A program made the position numbers and the translations under genes. This document shows positions 53,736 through 63,945 of a DNA stretch of 64,000 nucleotides, piece by piece. The notes below the pieces were generated by a model. That model ran no database searches. It was not told the DNA's origin and worked only from the letters and a program-made list of their open reading frames with translations. Source of the DNA: Agapetus fuscipes (Eukaryota > Arthropoda > Insecta > Trichoptera > Glossosomatidae); the NCBI GenBank assembly GCA_951799405.1, contig OX637339.1:4092001-4156000 (forward strand). Direction: 5' to 3'. Within the stretch, counting starts at the first letter, position 1. Every line of letters starts with the position of its first letter.

Positions 53736-53888
53736 TTCACAGTTTGATGGAAATAGGATGTCAGTGATTCGGCACACCAAAAGGCTTTGACACTTCATCT
53801 ATTTCTTTTATATTGCTCATTCTATAAAGTAGGTATCTAACTAAAAGTATAACAACATGAAAAACTTGAATCTACTCTACTTATTTCT

Positions 53889-56508
53889 TTACTTCTCAAA
53901 TTCAATAGATTTTTTTGATCTCTCCCTCACAATGTGACCTTTTGGCTTGAGTTTATTTGCTATGTAAGTCTGCTTCTTTGCCTCGGCCTCTAATATCATG
54001 TTTTTGTGTCTTTCAACAGCAAAATCCACCTCACTGGATAATTGTACGATCTTTTCTGCATATTCTCTCTGCTTCTCCATCCGTCTCTTCTGGTTTCCCT
54101 GGAATACAAATAATACAATATTTTAAGCCTGATAATATTTTAAGCCTGATAATATTTTAAGCCTGATCTGTAATGTTGGCGGCTAGGGTTTATTAAAGTG
54201 AAATTTGTTTTATGTTTTAGTTTTTTTTTATGTCCATGACCATGTTTATATTATATTATTGTTTATTAATTTTAAAAATGTAATTTGTGATGTTTGTTCC
54301 TTGACTTATAGGTTGGTATGCGGCTGACCACCCATACTGTAAAAAAAAATGGTTCACTTTGCCAATGTCACCCCTGTTTCAGGGAAGGACGGCAAGAGTT
54401 GCAGGGCTTATGTTCATTTGAGATTGGGTTTTTATATTGCAGGTCCACATGCGGCATGTGTTAGCGCGAAATTATACATGTCTGCTTGTGGGAATGCATT
54501 TAATATAAATCTTAAATGATATATATCTTTGCAGCTTAGATTAGATTAGATTAGATTAGATAAGCCTCAAGGAATCAAATGTGTGAGCATTCTTGAGCCT
54601 TATTACCTTATTGACCGGTCCGTAGTCTAGTGGTAACGTCTCTGACTCGTAAATGTAAGGTTGTGGATTCGAATCCCGGCAGAGCACAAAAAATATACCA
54701 TTTATATTTTGAAATATGCTCTACGCCGGGTTAAAAAATTCATAAAGGGTTACTAAAGATCGGTCACCAAAGGTCCATCCAGCCTTACAGTGACTGGGTC
54801 TTGCTCGAGAATTGGCGCTTTCTATAGCTGAAAATTAAAATGAAACAAAAGCACCGAACCCCTATTTGGAGCTGCAGCATCTGAAGTAAAAACAGCCACA
54901 ATGATTTCAAATCATCTTTAATGCCCGCTTTCCACTGCGAGCGGAGCTGACTCCGTACGGACTCCGTTCGACTAGCAACAGTAAATTTCATAGAAGTGCT
55001 TCCACCGACAGCGAGTCAGCGGAGCGGACTGAGCGAGTACAAAGAGTTACGAAAGTGGTCGCAGAGTTGAGCGAGTTTCCAGCGGACTCCGTACGGACTC
55101 CGCTCGACTAGCAACAGTAAATTTCATAGAAGTGCTTCCACCGACAGCGGAGTGAGCGGAGCAGGCTGAGCGAGTAAAAATGACTCCGCTGTGTCATGGT
55201 CTCGGCCGCTAGTTTTCAACTGACTTCGCTCCCCCGTGCCCCCCGCGCCAACCCGCGTAGTTGCGTGACAGCGATAAAACACATCATACATGATTTACAA
55301 AGACACATCATACATTATTGTATTAATTTGAAAATATTAAAATGTATGTTTTATTTCAAACATCTACATTTTATGTTAAAAGCAAAATAATACATTACTT
55401 TTTATGTTTCGAAACAAAAAAAAAATCTTTTATTAATAATTAAAACGTTTGATCTGGGCGTAGGCTGCAACGAGCTGTCACACACTGCACATCATACATT
55501 ATTTTATAAATTTGAAAATATTAAAATGTATGTTTTATTTCAAACATCTACTTTTTATGTATTAAAGCAAAATAATATATTACTTTTTATTTTTCGAAAC
55601 AAAAAAAAAAACTTTTTTTACTAATAATTAAAACGTTTGATCTGGGCGTAGGCTGCAACGAGCTGTCACACACTAGTTGGCTCCGCTAAGCCAGCTGTAG
55701 ATGGAAGGCAAACAACTCTTTCATCTGACTCATCTCATTTCCCGCCTAGCTCACTCCGCCGAGCTCGTTAGCTGTGGAAGGCAAATACCATTATTTTTTA
55801 AAACTCTTTCGCAATGGAAGGCCAAAACTATTTCACTACGCTCCGCTCAGCTATTTCCCGCTCCCGCTCAGCTATTTCCCGCTCGCAGTGGAAAGCGGGC
55901 ATTAAAGTGGCTCTCAGAGAAGAGGAGTCTTTAGCCAATGGAAGATCCTAGTAAACAATAAAAAGGACTCAGAGCAGGGACCTGCAAAATGCAACTAAGC
56001 TGTATATATAAAGCAACTTCTTACTACGCAGTCCTGAGGGAGTCACATGTAGCGTGGGGAACCAATTTACTTTCACAGGGAGAAGGCCAGCGTTCACTAA
56101 CCACCTACATTTCAATGGAGATTCCCAGCTCCCGAGTGGGATGGTTCTCATTTCTTGTTTAAGCTAAGTAATTTGAGTTGCTCTTGTTGAATTTTGTCTG
56201 GAAACTGATCATAAGACCTCCCCTTACTTAGACTACACCTCAGAGCATCGTCTTTTTAGCACCTCAAACAGGTCTGGTGCTCCATCTATTTACTGTATGT
56301 TGATCGATGGTTAAAAGGTACAGATTTTTTCGGTATATAGAATTTAAGCTTACTCCGATAGGTGTTGGTCTTCCGTCTAGGTAAGTGTAGTCAGGAGCGT
56401 CTGTGAGGGGCCCGTATGCGTTATGATTGATTGGAAGTCCTTTTCTCACCCGCCATTCTTTGGTTTTGAATATAGCCGAAGTGTGAAAGCCTAACCTCGA
56501 CAACACGG
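53889..56508 (-). CDS. mRpL52: Mitochondrial large-subunit ribosomal protein L52 (mL52), two 3' exons
   Basis: Exon n is 56508-56354 (acceptor TTTTCTTTTCTAG, donor GGA|GTAAGC) and exon n+1 is 54098-53889 (acceptor TTTGTATTCCAG, stop at 53889), joined in phase 0: two leading bases, 51 codons, then 69 codons and a stop. The first part has a mitochondrial-type start (LSRLGFHTSAIF), then EWRVRKGLP, NHNAYGPLTDAPDYTYLDGR and PTPIG. The second part is a basic coiled helix ending LKPKGHIVRERSK. This order (WR..GLP.N..AYGPLT..PD...DGRP, then a long helix and LKPKG) is that of mL52, usually about 120-130 residues, so almost all of the protein is here. mL52 is a structural protein of the mitochondrial ribosome. 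The start codon is in a further upstream exon that I could not fix. The intron carries an L2-A copy, SINEs B and C and a TTAA element. Confidence 0.85.
54163..54570 (+). mobile_element. LINE L2 3' end with family A tail, in the mRpL52 intron
   Basis: GATCTGTAATGTTGGCGGC, stop, linker, TTCCTTGACTTATAGGTTGG at 54298 and a clean (TTAGA)n tail at 54537-54562. It is antisense to the gene. Confidence 0.85.
54613..54832 (+). repeat. SINE B, 3'-truncated
   Basis: GACCGGTCCGTAGTCTAGTG head, GGATTCGAATCCCGGCAG box B, stops at GGCGCTTTCTATAGC. Confidence 0.85.
54922..55901. mobile_element. TIR element flanked by TTAA, with internal tandem duplications
   Basis: TGCCCGCTTTCCACTGCGAG at left and CTCGCAGTGGAAAGCGGGCA at right; TTAA at 54918-54921 and 55902-55905. 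A unit with GACTCCGTACGGACTCCG occurs twice (about 138 bp apart), and a unit of about 184 bp (TTTGATCTGGGCGTAGGC, GCAACGAGCTGTCACACACT) also occurs twice. TTAA duplications are typical of piggyBac and Kolobok. No transposase. Confidence 0.85.
55985..56160 (-). repeat. SINE C, diverged
   Basis: AATGCAACTAAGCTGTATAT tail, GATTCCCAGCTCCCGAG and GGTTCTCATTTCTTG; headless. Confidence 0.7.
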
Positions 56509-56929
56509 CTAGAAAAGAAAATATTTTTTTGAAAATAGAACAAAAACCTAACCTAAAAATTTAAAAATATTTTTCAATGAGTACGTGGAAAAATGAAGGT
56601 CATTTGAGGGTAATTTTATGATACAATATTCATATTTTATTCTTACATGAGTATTTCAACAAATAGGGGCGAATTATTGCAACAATTTCCATTTTAAATT
56701 TAAGATTTTGACATTTAGAACGAGAATACACCATAGACAATTTCAGCGGTTCCTTTAAATTGTAAATGGATCATTCGTAAACTTTTCTCAGATCAAAAAA
56801 ACCCTGAAAGCAAACCTTTTTGCTTGATTTATTTACCTGAATACCTGTGTTTCTGTAGAAACTTTGGTTTTGTATTGATAAAACTTTGATTATTTCTAGA
56901 ATATTATTTTCTTACTGTCGTTCTGTTTG

Positions 56930-57020
56930 TAGCATCAACTCATTCTTGCAGTCTGTGGTTTTCCGGCCGCCATTTTTGTGTCGTTCAGCTGTCAGTGGAG
57001 AGCTTCACACGTAAAGTAAA
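56930..57020. promoter_or_regulatory. Candidate bidirectional promoter with a YY1/Pho-like site
   Basis: TTTTCCGGCCGCCATTTTTG at about 56960-56979 contains GCCGCCAT, the reverse of AAAATGGCGGC, seen at transcription starts of many housekeeping and mitochondrial-protein genes. It is locally CpG-richer than its surroundings. It sits upstream of the mRpL52 exon on the - strand and before a strong GTAAGT donor on the + strand. Confidence 0.4.
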
Positions 57021-57105
57021 CCGCATATTTTCCTCTAATCTGCGATCATAATAGTGTATTTACAAGTCAATCGGAGTTTATTTACTAAAATCATCAAAGC
57101 AATAA
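57021..57105 (+). other. Candidate non-coding first exon (+ strand gene)
   Basis: Ends CAAAGCAATAA|GTAAGT at 57105/57106. The start is not defined, probably near 56990. Pairing with the exon at 61027-61133 is inference. Confidence 0.35.
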
Positions 57106-57561
57106 GTAAGTTGTCATGATTTATGAATATATTGCACCAATCCACAGATCATTCTCGAGCTATATTATTGGTATCGATCTGCCTCCATTTTAGCCGTAAT
57201 GAAAATATTGTGTAAACATGACTCATATCGTTTTATTATCATTTTTACAATTAATAAATGATTTAAAAATCCATTAAAAATTTCGTTTCCGTTTCATAAT
57301 TCGTAACTAGTTAATGATGTATTTTTTAAACATACTTTTTCATGACAATGCTTTTTTTAACAATAGAAACGCAATAATAATTTCATAACGAAATTGATCC
57401 TCGAGAAATATGATATTCTGTCGGTACTTTTCTAAGTAACACAAATTATAATTGTACTAATGAAGTGTAATATAATTATTACACTTGGAAAAGAATGGAA
57501 CATCAGAAATTTCAAATTAACCGAATAAATATATCATATTTTCATCATCATCATGTTTCAT
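57106..57561. other. Unassigned AT-rich sequence
   Basis: No feature recognised; possibly intron. Confidence 0.35.
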
Positions 57562-57640
57562 AGGTTGGTATGAGGCTGACCACCCATATTTACTGTAAAA
57601 GAGTTTCACTTTTACCAATGAACGAAGAGTTCATTTGAAG
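57562..57640 (+). repeat. Family A 5' fragment
   Basis: TAGGTTGGTATGAGGCTGAC to CTTTTACCAATGAACG. Confidence 0.7.
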
Positions 57641-57644
57641 CTTC

Positions 57645-57866
57645 ACATTTGAGTCGTATAGAACCAAAGTTGTAAATGTAGTTTTTTTTTCGATGTATGG
57701 ATAAATATATTAAATACACAGGAAATCATTTCTCAGCAATTCCATACATTTAAAAAAACGTTCAAATTTTGATTCTTTATTATTTGTGTAGAACCAAAGG
57801 TGAAAATTGAGGTTTTTTTTGAAAATGAGACAATTATTTCGAAACACGGGAAATCATTTAAGTTAG
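57645..57866 (+). repeat. Short direct repeat pair
   Basis: TAGAACCAAAG, TTTTTTTT, GGAAATCATTT occur twice about 128 bp apart. Confidence 0.5.
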
Positions 57867-58190
57867 TCCGGTGGACAGCTCAGTTGGTAGAGTGCTTGCA
57901 TTCCATGCTGATAGCTCAGGTTTGAATCCCACCGAGTTTATCAGAAATGATATTCTGTTTCGGTGTTTCTTTCAAACCCGAAACAAAATACCGGCAAGGC
58001 TTACTCAGCCTTCACAAGAAATGAGCGAACCCTCGGAAGCCAGGAAACCCCCACTTCAACTGAAGTGGTCGGAATAAAGCCGGCCCCCTTACCTTTAAAC
58101 TTCACCGGTAACATGCGATCCCTTCGGCGAGAATTTTGAGAATAAATTTTTCAGTATGTATAGCTTAGATACATTTCATTTTAAAAATAA
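57867..58190 (+). repeat. SINE C, near full length
   Basis: GGACAGCTCAGTTGGTAGAG head to AGTATGTATAGCTTAGATAC end. Confidence 0.85.
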
Positions 58191-58494
58191 ACCTTGGTTG
58201 CCATCTTTGATTTTATATAACGGATATTCATCTCACTTTCTGCCAACAGTCCTAGATTCCTATCTTTGGCTTAAATGCAAGTAGACGTACACCTATGTAT
58301 TTGTCACTTCCTCATTAAACAGTTTGTATGGAATGCTCCTTTCAAAATAACTGTATAATTTAACAACACATTTTCTCATGAGATTGGCTTAGACACGCCT
58401 TGCGCTTATTTGTAATATTCCTCTTAAGCTTCCAACTGGTCTATTGGCTAATTTTGAAGGTCCGTAGGCTCGATCGATACCTTAAAGGTAAAAC
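58191..58494. other. Unassigned sequence
   Basis: No feature recognised. Confidence 0.3.
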
Positions 58495-58640
58495 TGAATA
58501 GGTGACATGTTAAGCTAGCATGGGTTTGTCGCACAAATGCATCCTTTTTCCTATTTTCTGCGAGAGAAAACACTGAAGGAGTGTGAAAAACCTGTAGTTT
58601 ATAAGTTTTTCATGAGCACTACCTTATAATAGGATAGTTG
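58495..58640 (+). repeat. Repeat E, uninterrupted copy
   Basis: AGGTGACATGTTAAGCTAGC to TCATGAGCACTACCTTATA. Confidence 0.65.
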
Positions 58641-59072
58641 CAGTGGTAGGGAAAACGGTTGAAAATAATATGGTTCTGTAGAGTACATTTCAAGGATCAC
58701 AACCATATATTTTTTGTGTAGTAAAAATAAAAAGATCATTGATAATTTTCAAAAATAAAATGCAGAGAATTTTAGTCGCGCCAAAACGCAGCGCGTTCGA
58801 CTTAGCGAATCTTGACGTCAAGACTCGCCACTGGGCCCACCGATACCTACACTCCGAAGATACATCGCAGTCATATCTGCCTAAATAAACAAAATGACCT
58901 TTTTTCCGGAAATCGAGAATACGCTAAGTTTAAAGAGCTTTAGTTTAAAAACTAATCAAGATATTTTTATTTTAAAAACGCTGATGCATTTTAAAAAATG
59001 TATTTTACGATTTTATACAATGAAAAAAATATGTGATACTTCCCTATTAGTTCACTTACCTCTCCGAAACAT
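58641..59072. other. Unassigned sequence
   Basis: No feature recognised. Confidence 0.3.
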
Positions 59073-59308
59073 TTAATCGAAGTTGCAAAGATATGTAACA
59101 TTGGGGATTCACATTATTTGCATTCTCACAAGCAGACACTCGCACATGCCGGATGTGAACCTGTGACATTAAAACCCATATGTCAAATGAACATACACCC
59201 TGCAACTCTTGCCGGCCTTCTCTGAAACAGGGGTGACATTGGCAAAGTGAACCAATTTGACAACATGGGTAGTCAGTCACATACTTACCAACCTATAAGT
59301 CAAGGAAC
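59073..59308 (-). repeat. Family A repeat
   Basis: AAGTTGCAAAGATATGTAAC to CCTATAAGTCAAGGA. Confidence 0.85.
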
Positions 59309-59703
59309 CGAAATAAAAATATCATTATTAAAAATCACATTTTTACACAAGTAATTGTTAGAGGTGGTGGTATTTGAATTCTCCCGACACAAGTATCTGA
59401 TGTTAGATAATGAGTTCTGATTTGGGGATATCTTATCTCTCCCATTGTGTGTTTTATGATATAACTTGTTGAAATGTGGAATTATTTGATTCATCCTCAC
59501 CCACACATCCAGTGCATAGACTAAAGTTGTGTTAAATTGATAATTTCATTTAATTGCTACAAATTATCAGAATATTTGATATTGCGCGAGTAATGAGTAG
59601 GTGTGACAAATCATATAATTTAATATTTAGAATTGTGTACGTAAAATAAAGTATCTAATTAAATAATCAGAAGTCTGTGATTTTATGTTTAACATTGTGT
59701 ATG
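59309..59703. other. Unassigned AT-rich sequence
   Basis: No feature recognised. Confidence 0.35.
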
Positions 59704-59825
59704 CCACTGTAACTGTAAATATAACTCTTGTCACTAATCACTGGGGGTGGCCAGAGCCACTGCAGAGTTTCCTCCATTTCAATCTATCCTTGCACACCTC
59801 TTTGATTCATTCATATGGTCAAGAC
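59704..59825 (-). mobile_element. LINE L1 3' end
   Basis: ACTGTAACTGTAAATATAAC, GGTGGCCAGAGCCACTGCAG, CACACCTCTTTGATTCATTC. Confidence 0.75.
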
Positions 59826-60800
59826 GTTAATCTCGACTAAGCGTGTTTGAAAATAATGCTGGTTCGATTCACGTCAGGCCGCTTGACAATGTCCTTGACC
59901 CTGGCTCAACAGATGTCATTGTGTAATTTTTTACTGATACTTTGTTAAAATAAAATTAATCATTAACTCTTTAACTGCGGGTGGCTTGCATAGGCGTCAA
60001 ATGTAAACTTGCATACAGTGCGGCTGTCAATCATAGACGTCAGCCAACTTTGAACTTATCCCTGACATCTGTGATAAAGAATTCAAAAGTTTGCAAGTGA
60101 AATGTGCTACACCTTTGTGATTGTTGTTCTTGAATAACTAATACATGTGACTGTGCACATAGTTTGTTCACAAGTGTCATCAATCAATTAAGGTGGAAAA
60201 CAATCAATGTTGTAAAAATGTGCTTGAAAAAGTATTCGTACTGGGGGTATTCATATAGCCAGAATATTCAGAAGCGAAAAGGTTAATATTGTAAAAACTT
60301 GTTTCTGGCCAGGCAAACTTATGATTTGCATTCCTTTTCACAAATTTATTTAAAAAGAAAACATCCATCGTCTTTTACCACATTCACAAATATTCACAAG
60401 AGTAAAATCACTTCTAAGTACCCTCTATTGTGTAATTATTAATAAAAAAAAATATTTTAGACTTAATGTAATTAAATCAAACACTTACGTATAATTATGT
60501 TTGATAAGATAAAGTGTATATTTTTCTCAATCAATTTAGTGGTCTTTGTGTTTTTCAATACGTAACAACATATTTTCAATCAAACAAATTTGTTGATAAC
60601 ACTGCCTGCTGTGTAAATTTGTATGAGAATATTTTTTTTACCGGCTGCACCATTTCCCATATCAGGCAGAAAGTTTCACGCGCAGAGAATAGAGTGAAGT
60701 GAATGAATTATTAATTGATGATATTAATACCTGTTTCTGGCCAGGAAGAATAGATTGGTAAATTACATTGCTCTTCACAAATCTATTTTTTTAATTTAAA
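59826..60800 (+). repeat. SINE D pieces (59822-59965, 60296-60360, 60700-60800) in unassigned sequence
   Basis: Head part GCTGGTTCGATTCACGTCAG, CCTTGACCCTGGCTC. Two 3' parts with TTTCTGGCCAGG and TTCACAAATCTATTTTT. The sequence between them is unassigned. Confidence 0.5.
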
Positions 60801-61026
60801 GAAGTAAATAAAAAGAAATAAAATAATGTTCTAATGATATGAATGGTTAAAAGGCAAACCGGAATCTCATTGAAATGAATGTTTTTACTTCATGTCATCC
60901 TTTGCTTCTATGCTTTTACACTTGACTCATATCAATATCTATCAGTAATGTATAAATAAACCACAATGAGTCTAGAGTGCATATCCCTCTTTATTTAATT
61001 GTCTTTTTTTTGTATTGTTGTGACAG
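60801..61026. other. Unassigned; ends in a polypyrimidine tract
   Basis: TTTTTTTTGTATTGTTGTGACAG forms the acceptor of the next exon. Confidence 0.4.
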
Positions 61027-61133
61027 TTGCGTTGGAGTGTTGCCTCGTTGAGCTGTCGTTTTGAAATCATTAATTGTGGATCCGGGCAAGAGGTTAAACG
61101 AGGGGAGCAACCCTAACTACAGCACCATGGAAA
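61027..61133 (+). CDS. Candidate 5' exon with start codon (unidentified gene)
   Basis: Between a good acceptor (T-rich, GACAG at 61022-61026) and a good donor (GTATGT at 61134). It reads as 5' UTR up to CAGCACCATGGAAA, with ATG at 61127-61129 in strong context, so only the first 7 coding bases are here. The next AG (CACTTTTCAG, ending 61193) would give a 60-nt intron and an immediate short frame ending in TGA (METAAAY). Reading through the intron also stays open to the same TGA. The true downstream exons may therefore lie beyond the window, or this may be a short peptide or uORF. No homology is recognised. Confidence 0.4.
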
Positions 61134-61483
61134 GTATGTATCCAACCATCGCATCGCTAATCACACCCTCTCTTTTTTTCCGTCACTTTTCAGCTGCCGC
61201 CGCTTACTGAGACACGCATATATAATCATAGAGCGGTAGTGTTGTGTCAGTCATGTGGCAGAATCCCGGATATCCAGGTTTTTAAAATCATTACGGATCC
61301 GCTAACACTTGTGTGTCCGGTGCTCTCTGCATGCTTACTTTATTTTTTATTTTACTTTTCTCATCATCTCAGTACATGCATTACATTTGAAGACTACAGG
61401 GAAAAAACAAGGAATGTCAGCAAAAATAAGAAAATAAGTTAGTAAGAAAAAAATGTAAAATCTAGTGGCATCTGTGTCAGTTA
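61134..61483. other. Possible 60-nt intron, then unassigned sequence
   Basis: See the preceding exon. The frame at 61239-61442 has no supporting feature. Confidence 0.3.
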
Positions 61484-61590
61484 GAAGGAATTGAAAGAGG
61501 TATGTCAGGATAAGAAAAAATGGAGGCAACTCTGCAGAGGCTCTGGCCACCCCTAGCGGAATGGCGACAGAGTTACAGTTACAGTATCTG
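61484..61590 (+). mobile_element. LINE L1 3' end
   Basis: GGAATTGAAAGAGGTATGTC, TGGCCACCCCTAGCGGAATG, GAGTTACAGTTACAGT. Confidence 0.85.
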
Positions 61591-61949
61591 TGTGTATCTA
61601 AAGCTCTGCAAAATTTGTAATACAACAACAGTCACTATCACAGTTTATGGTGATATTTCTGGTTCTTTGTGACAGGCAATAACCATGATTAAAATTTTGA
61701 TTTACTCATAATTTTCTTCAACTGACATTATTTGTTCTTCCCCTGTAGTCTTCATTTAAATCTATTACAAATCCTACAAACTATCACAACTTGTACCCCA
61801 AGTATAAAGGATTGCGTTAACTCACCTCAATTGCGTCAATCGAAAAAATGTATTCAAACCATCTGTGAAATAGCTAAGCAATCCACGGTCTCACCGAGTC
61901 AGGTCTTTACTTTTTTTAAATTCAAGACCCAAACTCAGGCCCGCCACAC
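61591..61949. other. Unassigned; recurring word at 61819-61848
   Basis: ACTCACCTCAATTGCGTCAA followed by TCGAAAAAATG. Confidence 0.35.
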
Positions 61950-62040
61950 AGACTCAGGATGAGATGGGAGTCACAGGACTTACGACCTGTCTCTGGTTGG
62001 TTAAGGATCCTTTCGTCATGACAGCATTCTCAATCGCATG
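61950..62040. repeat. Repeat K, second copy
   Basis: CAGGATGAGATGGGAGTCAC to CTTTCGTCATGACAGC. Confidence 0.65.
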
Positions 62041-62364
62041 AAAGGTGTCTTGGCTCTCCGATCTTCGTAACCAAATGTGGTATGATCCCGAGGTGCCATT
62101 TATTTGGGATCTATTGAGTCCCAGATCCTTAAGAAAAGTATGTACCAATTTGACTGGCAGTCCTCTCGCTCCCACCTCCACTGCATACAATCTTGTGATG
62201 GATCAATTTGTTGTTATTTCATCCACTAGTCCTTTATACACTCTACGAGCACCGTCATACATTTCATACATTTTTGACTGACTGAATCGAGGTGAGATTT
62301 ATGCAATATTTTATTCTCCAGTTAAAGGTCTAGCTTTAGGATTTTGTAGCCTATAAATAACACT
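62041..62364. other. Possible transposon ORF remnant
   Basis: The - strand frame 62190-61954 overlaps repeat K and may be the end of an unidentified transposon ORF. Confidence 0.3.
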
Positions 62365-62560
62365 CGCCGGTTGTTTTCCGGATCTGTTGCTGTGGTCCAT
62401 AGGAGCTGGGGCATTTGGACGTTTTACCCACACAGCCTTACGGCAACTGGGTATTGCTTGAGAAATTTGTGCCTTCAATAGTGACAAAGAAACTTGCACA
62501 AGGCTCTTGACGTGTGATTCACACACAATAAAGGCTCACCGAATTAATTATTATTTTATT
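62365..62560 (+). repeat. Single arm of the 49196 repeat joined to a SINE B tail
   Basis: 62365-62430: CCGGTTGTTTTCCGGATCTG, AGGAGCTGGGGCATTTGGAC. 62430-62560: CCTTACGGCAACTGGGTATT, GACGTGTGATTCACACA, TTATTATTTTATT. Confidence 0.65.
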
Positions 62561-62629
62561 GTTTGTAGTATTATTGCATGTGACCTATTTTACAAAAAAT
62601 GCCAACAGGGGCTTAAAGACATCTAAGCT

Positions 62630-62890
62630 GCACATTGTATGGAACTTGTTGCTGTAAGTAAGAGGGGCTGGCTTTACACAAATCACTTTATTTGAAGTGA
62701 TGGTTTAATTGCCCTTGAAGGGAGAGAGTGTCATTTCTTGTGAAGGCTGGGTAAACCGTGCCTGTATTATGATTTGGGTTAGATGATAACACCAAAATGA
62801 AAAATCATCATAGACACCCTCTGCGGAATATAATTCTAGCCCTCTGGTTTTGAACGCAAGTGTTCCACAAACTGAGCTATCGAGTGGACA
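62630..62890 (-). repeat. SINE C, diverged
   Basis: GCTGGCTTTACACAAATCAC to CCACAAACTGAGCTATCGAG. Confidence 0.75.
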
Positions 62891-63589
62891 ATATTTTTAA
62901 AATATTCTTAACGTGGATGGCTGGTTTTCTTTTAATAAAATAATAAATTTTCTAATGTCAAAGCAGTAACACTGAAAACAAAATTGATATTTTTTTGCTA
63001 AAATAGCAACTATATCTTTTAATGGCTTCCTTCTAATAAATTTCTAACCATGAAGATTAACCTTCGAGGCCAAATAACATACAAAACTCATTTTCAAGTC
63101 ATTTTAAATAAACCATCCTATAGTCTTTCAGTTCACTTTCATGAATTATGCATTTAATTGCTTTATTATTATTTTGTATATGCATGAAGGCTATTTTTAA
63201 TTCTTTACATTTTATTTAGCTATTCTGCATTGTTTTCCTTTAAATTTAGTAGATGTTATTGCATTAGGTCAGTGCCTTCTATCATAGCAAGTCTTACTGC
63301 GAGCACACAATGGTAGGCTAGCAGATAATATTGTAATGAATGTGTGTAGTTCTCGCCTACCTTTGTGATGTCATGTATAACACTTTACAGCCCTGTCTGA
63401 TCAGCTTAAACACAAATCCCGTGTAAAGTATTTGATCAGGATGAAAAGTAAGCTATTTTAAATCTAAATCACTTTAAAGATAGTTATTATTATACACCAT
63501 TTCTTTATGAGAATGTTTTTTAGTTGCATCTATGTGTTGTGTCATCTCTTAGTTGATTCTGAATTTTTTAACAATTTGGCTTGTATGAA
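62891..63589. other. Unassigned AT-rich sequence
   Basis: No feature recognised. Confidence 0.35.
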
Positions 63590-63945
63590 TGAATCTGATG
63601 TACAGAAGTGAGACATGGATGGTGAATGAAAGCAAACTAAGTAAAGGTAATGCAGTGGAAATGGCTGTTTTTTTTTAGAAATGACTTTAAGACAGTGTCT
63701 GAAATGACTGGGTGATGAATGAATGCGGTTTAAAATAGAAAGTGAAAGTTCAAACGAGTAAAATGAGATGGTTCGGACATCTGAAAAGAATGGATGGTGA
63801 ATGACCGATAAAAAAGAGTATACAAAGGGAATGTCCAATGTAAGCTTGCATGGAAAAGAATTTAATGATCAAATAAGCGAGATTGCAAATGACTGAAATC
63901 TGCAGGGTGAGAAAAAGAGAAGAGCATGCATGAAGAGAGAGATGA
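63590..63945 (+). mobile_element. LINE L1 ORF2 remnant
   Basis: MYRSETWMVNESK, then MRWFGHLKRMDGE and a frame-broken ...KEYTKGMSNVSL stretch. It follows the same order as 42000-42400 but is heavily decayed. Confidence 0.65.
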
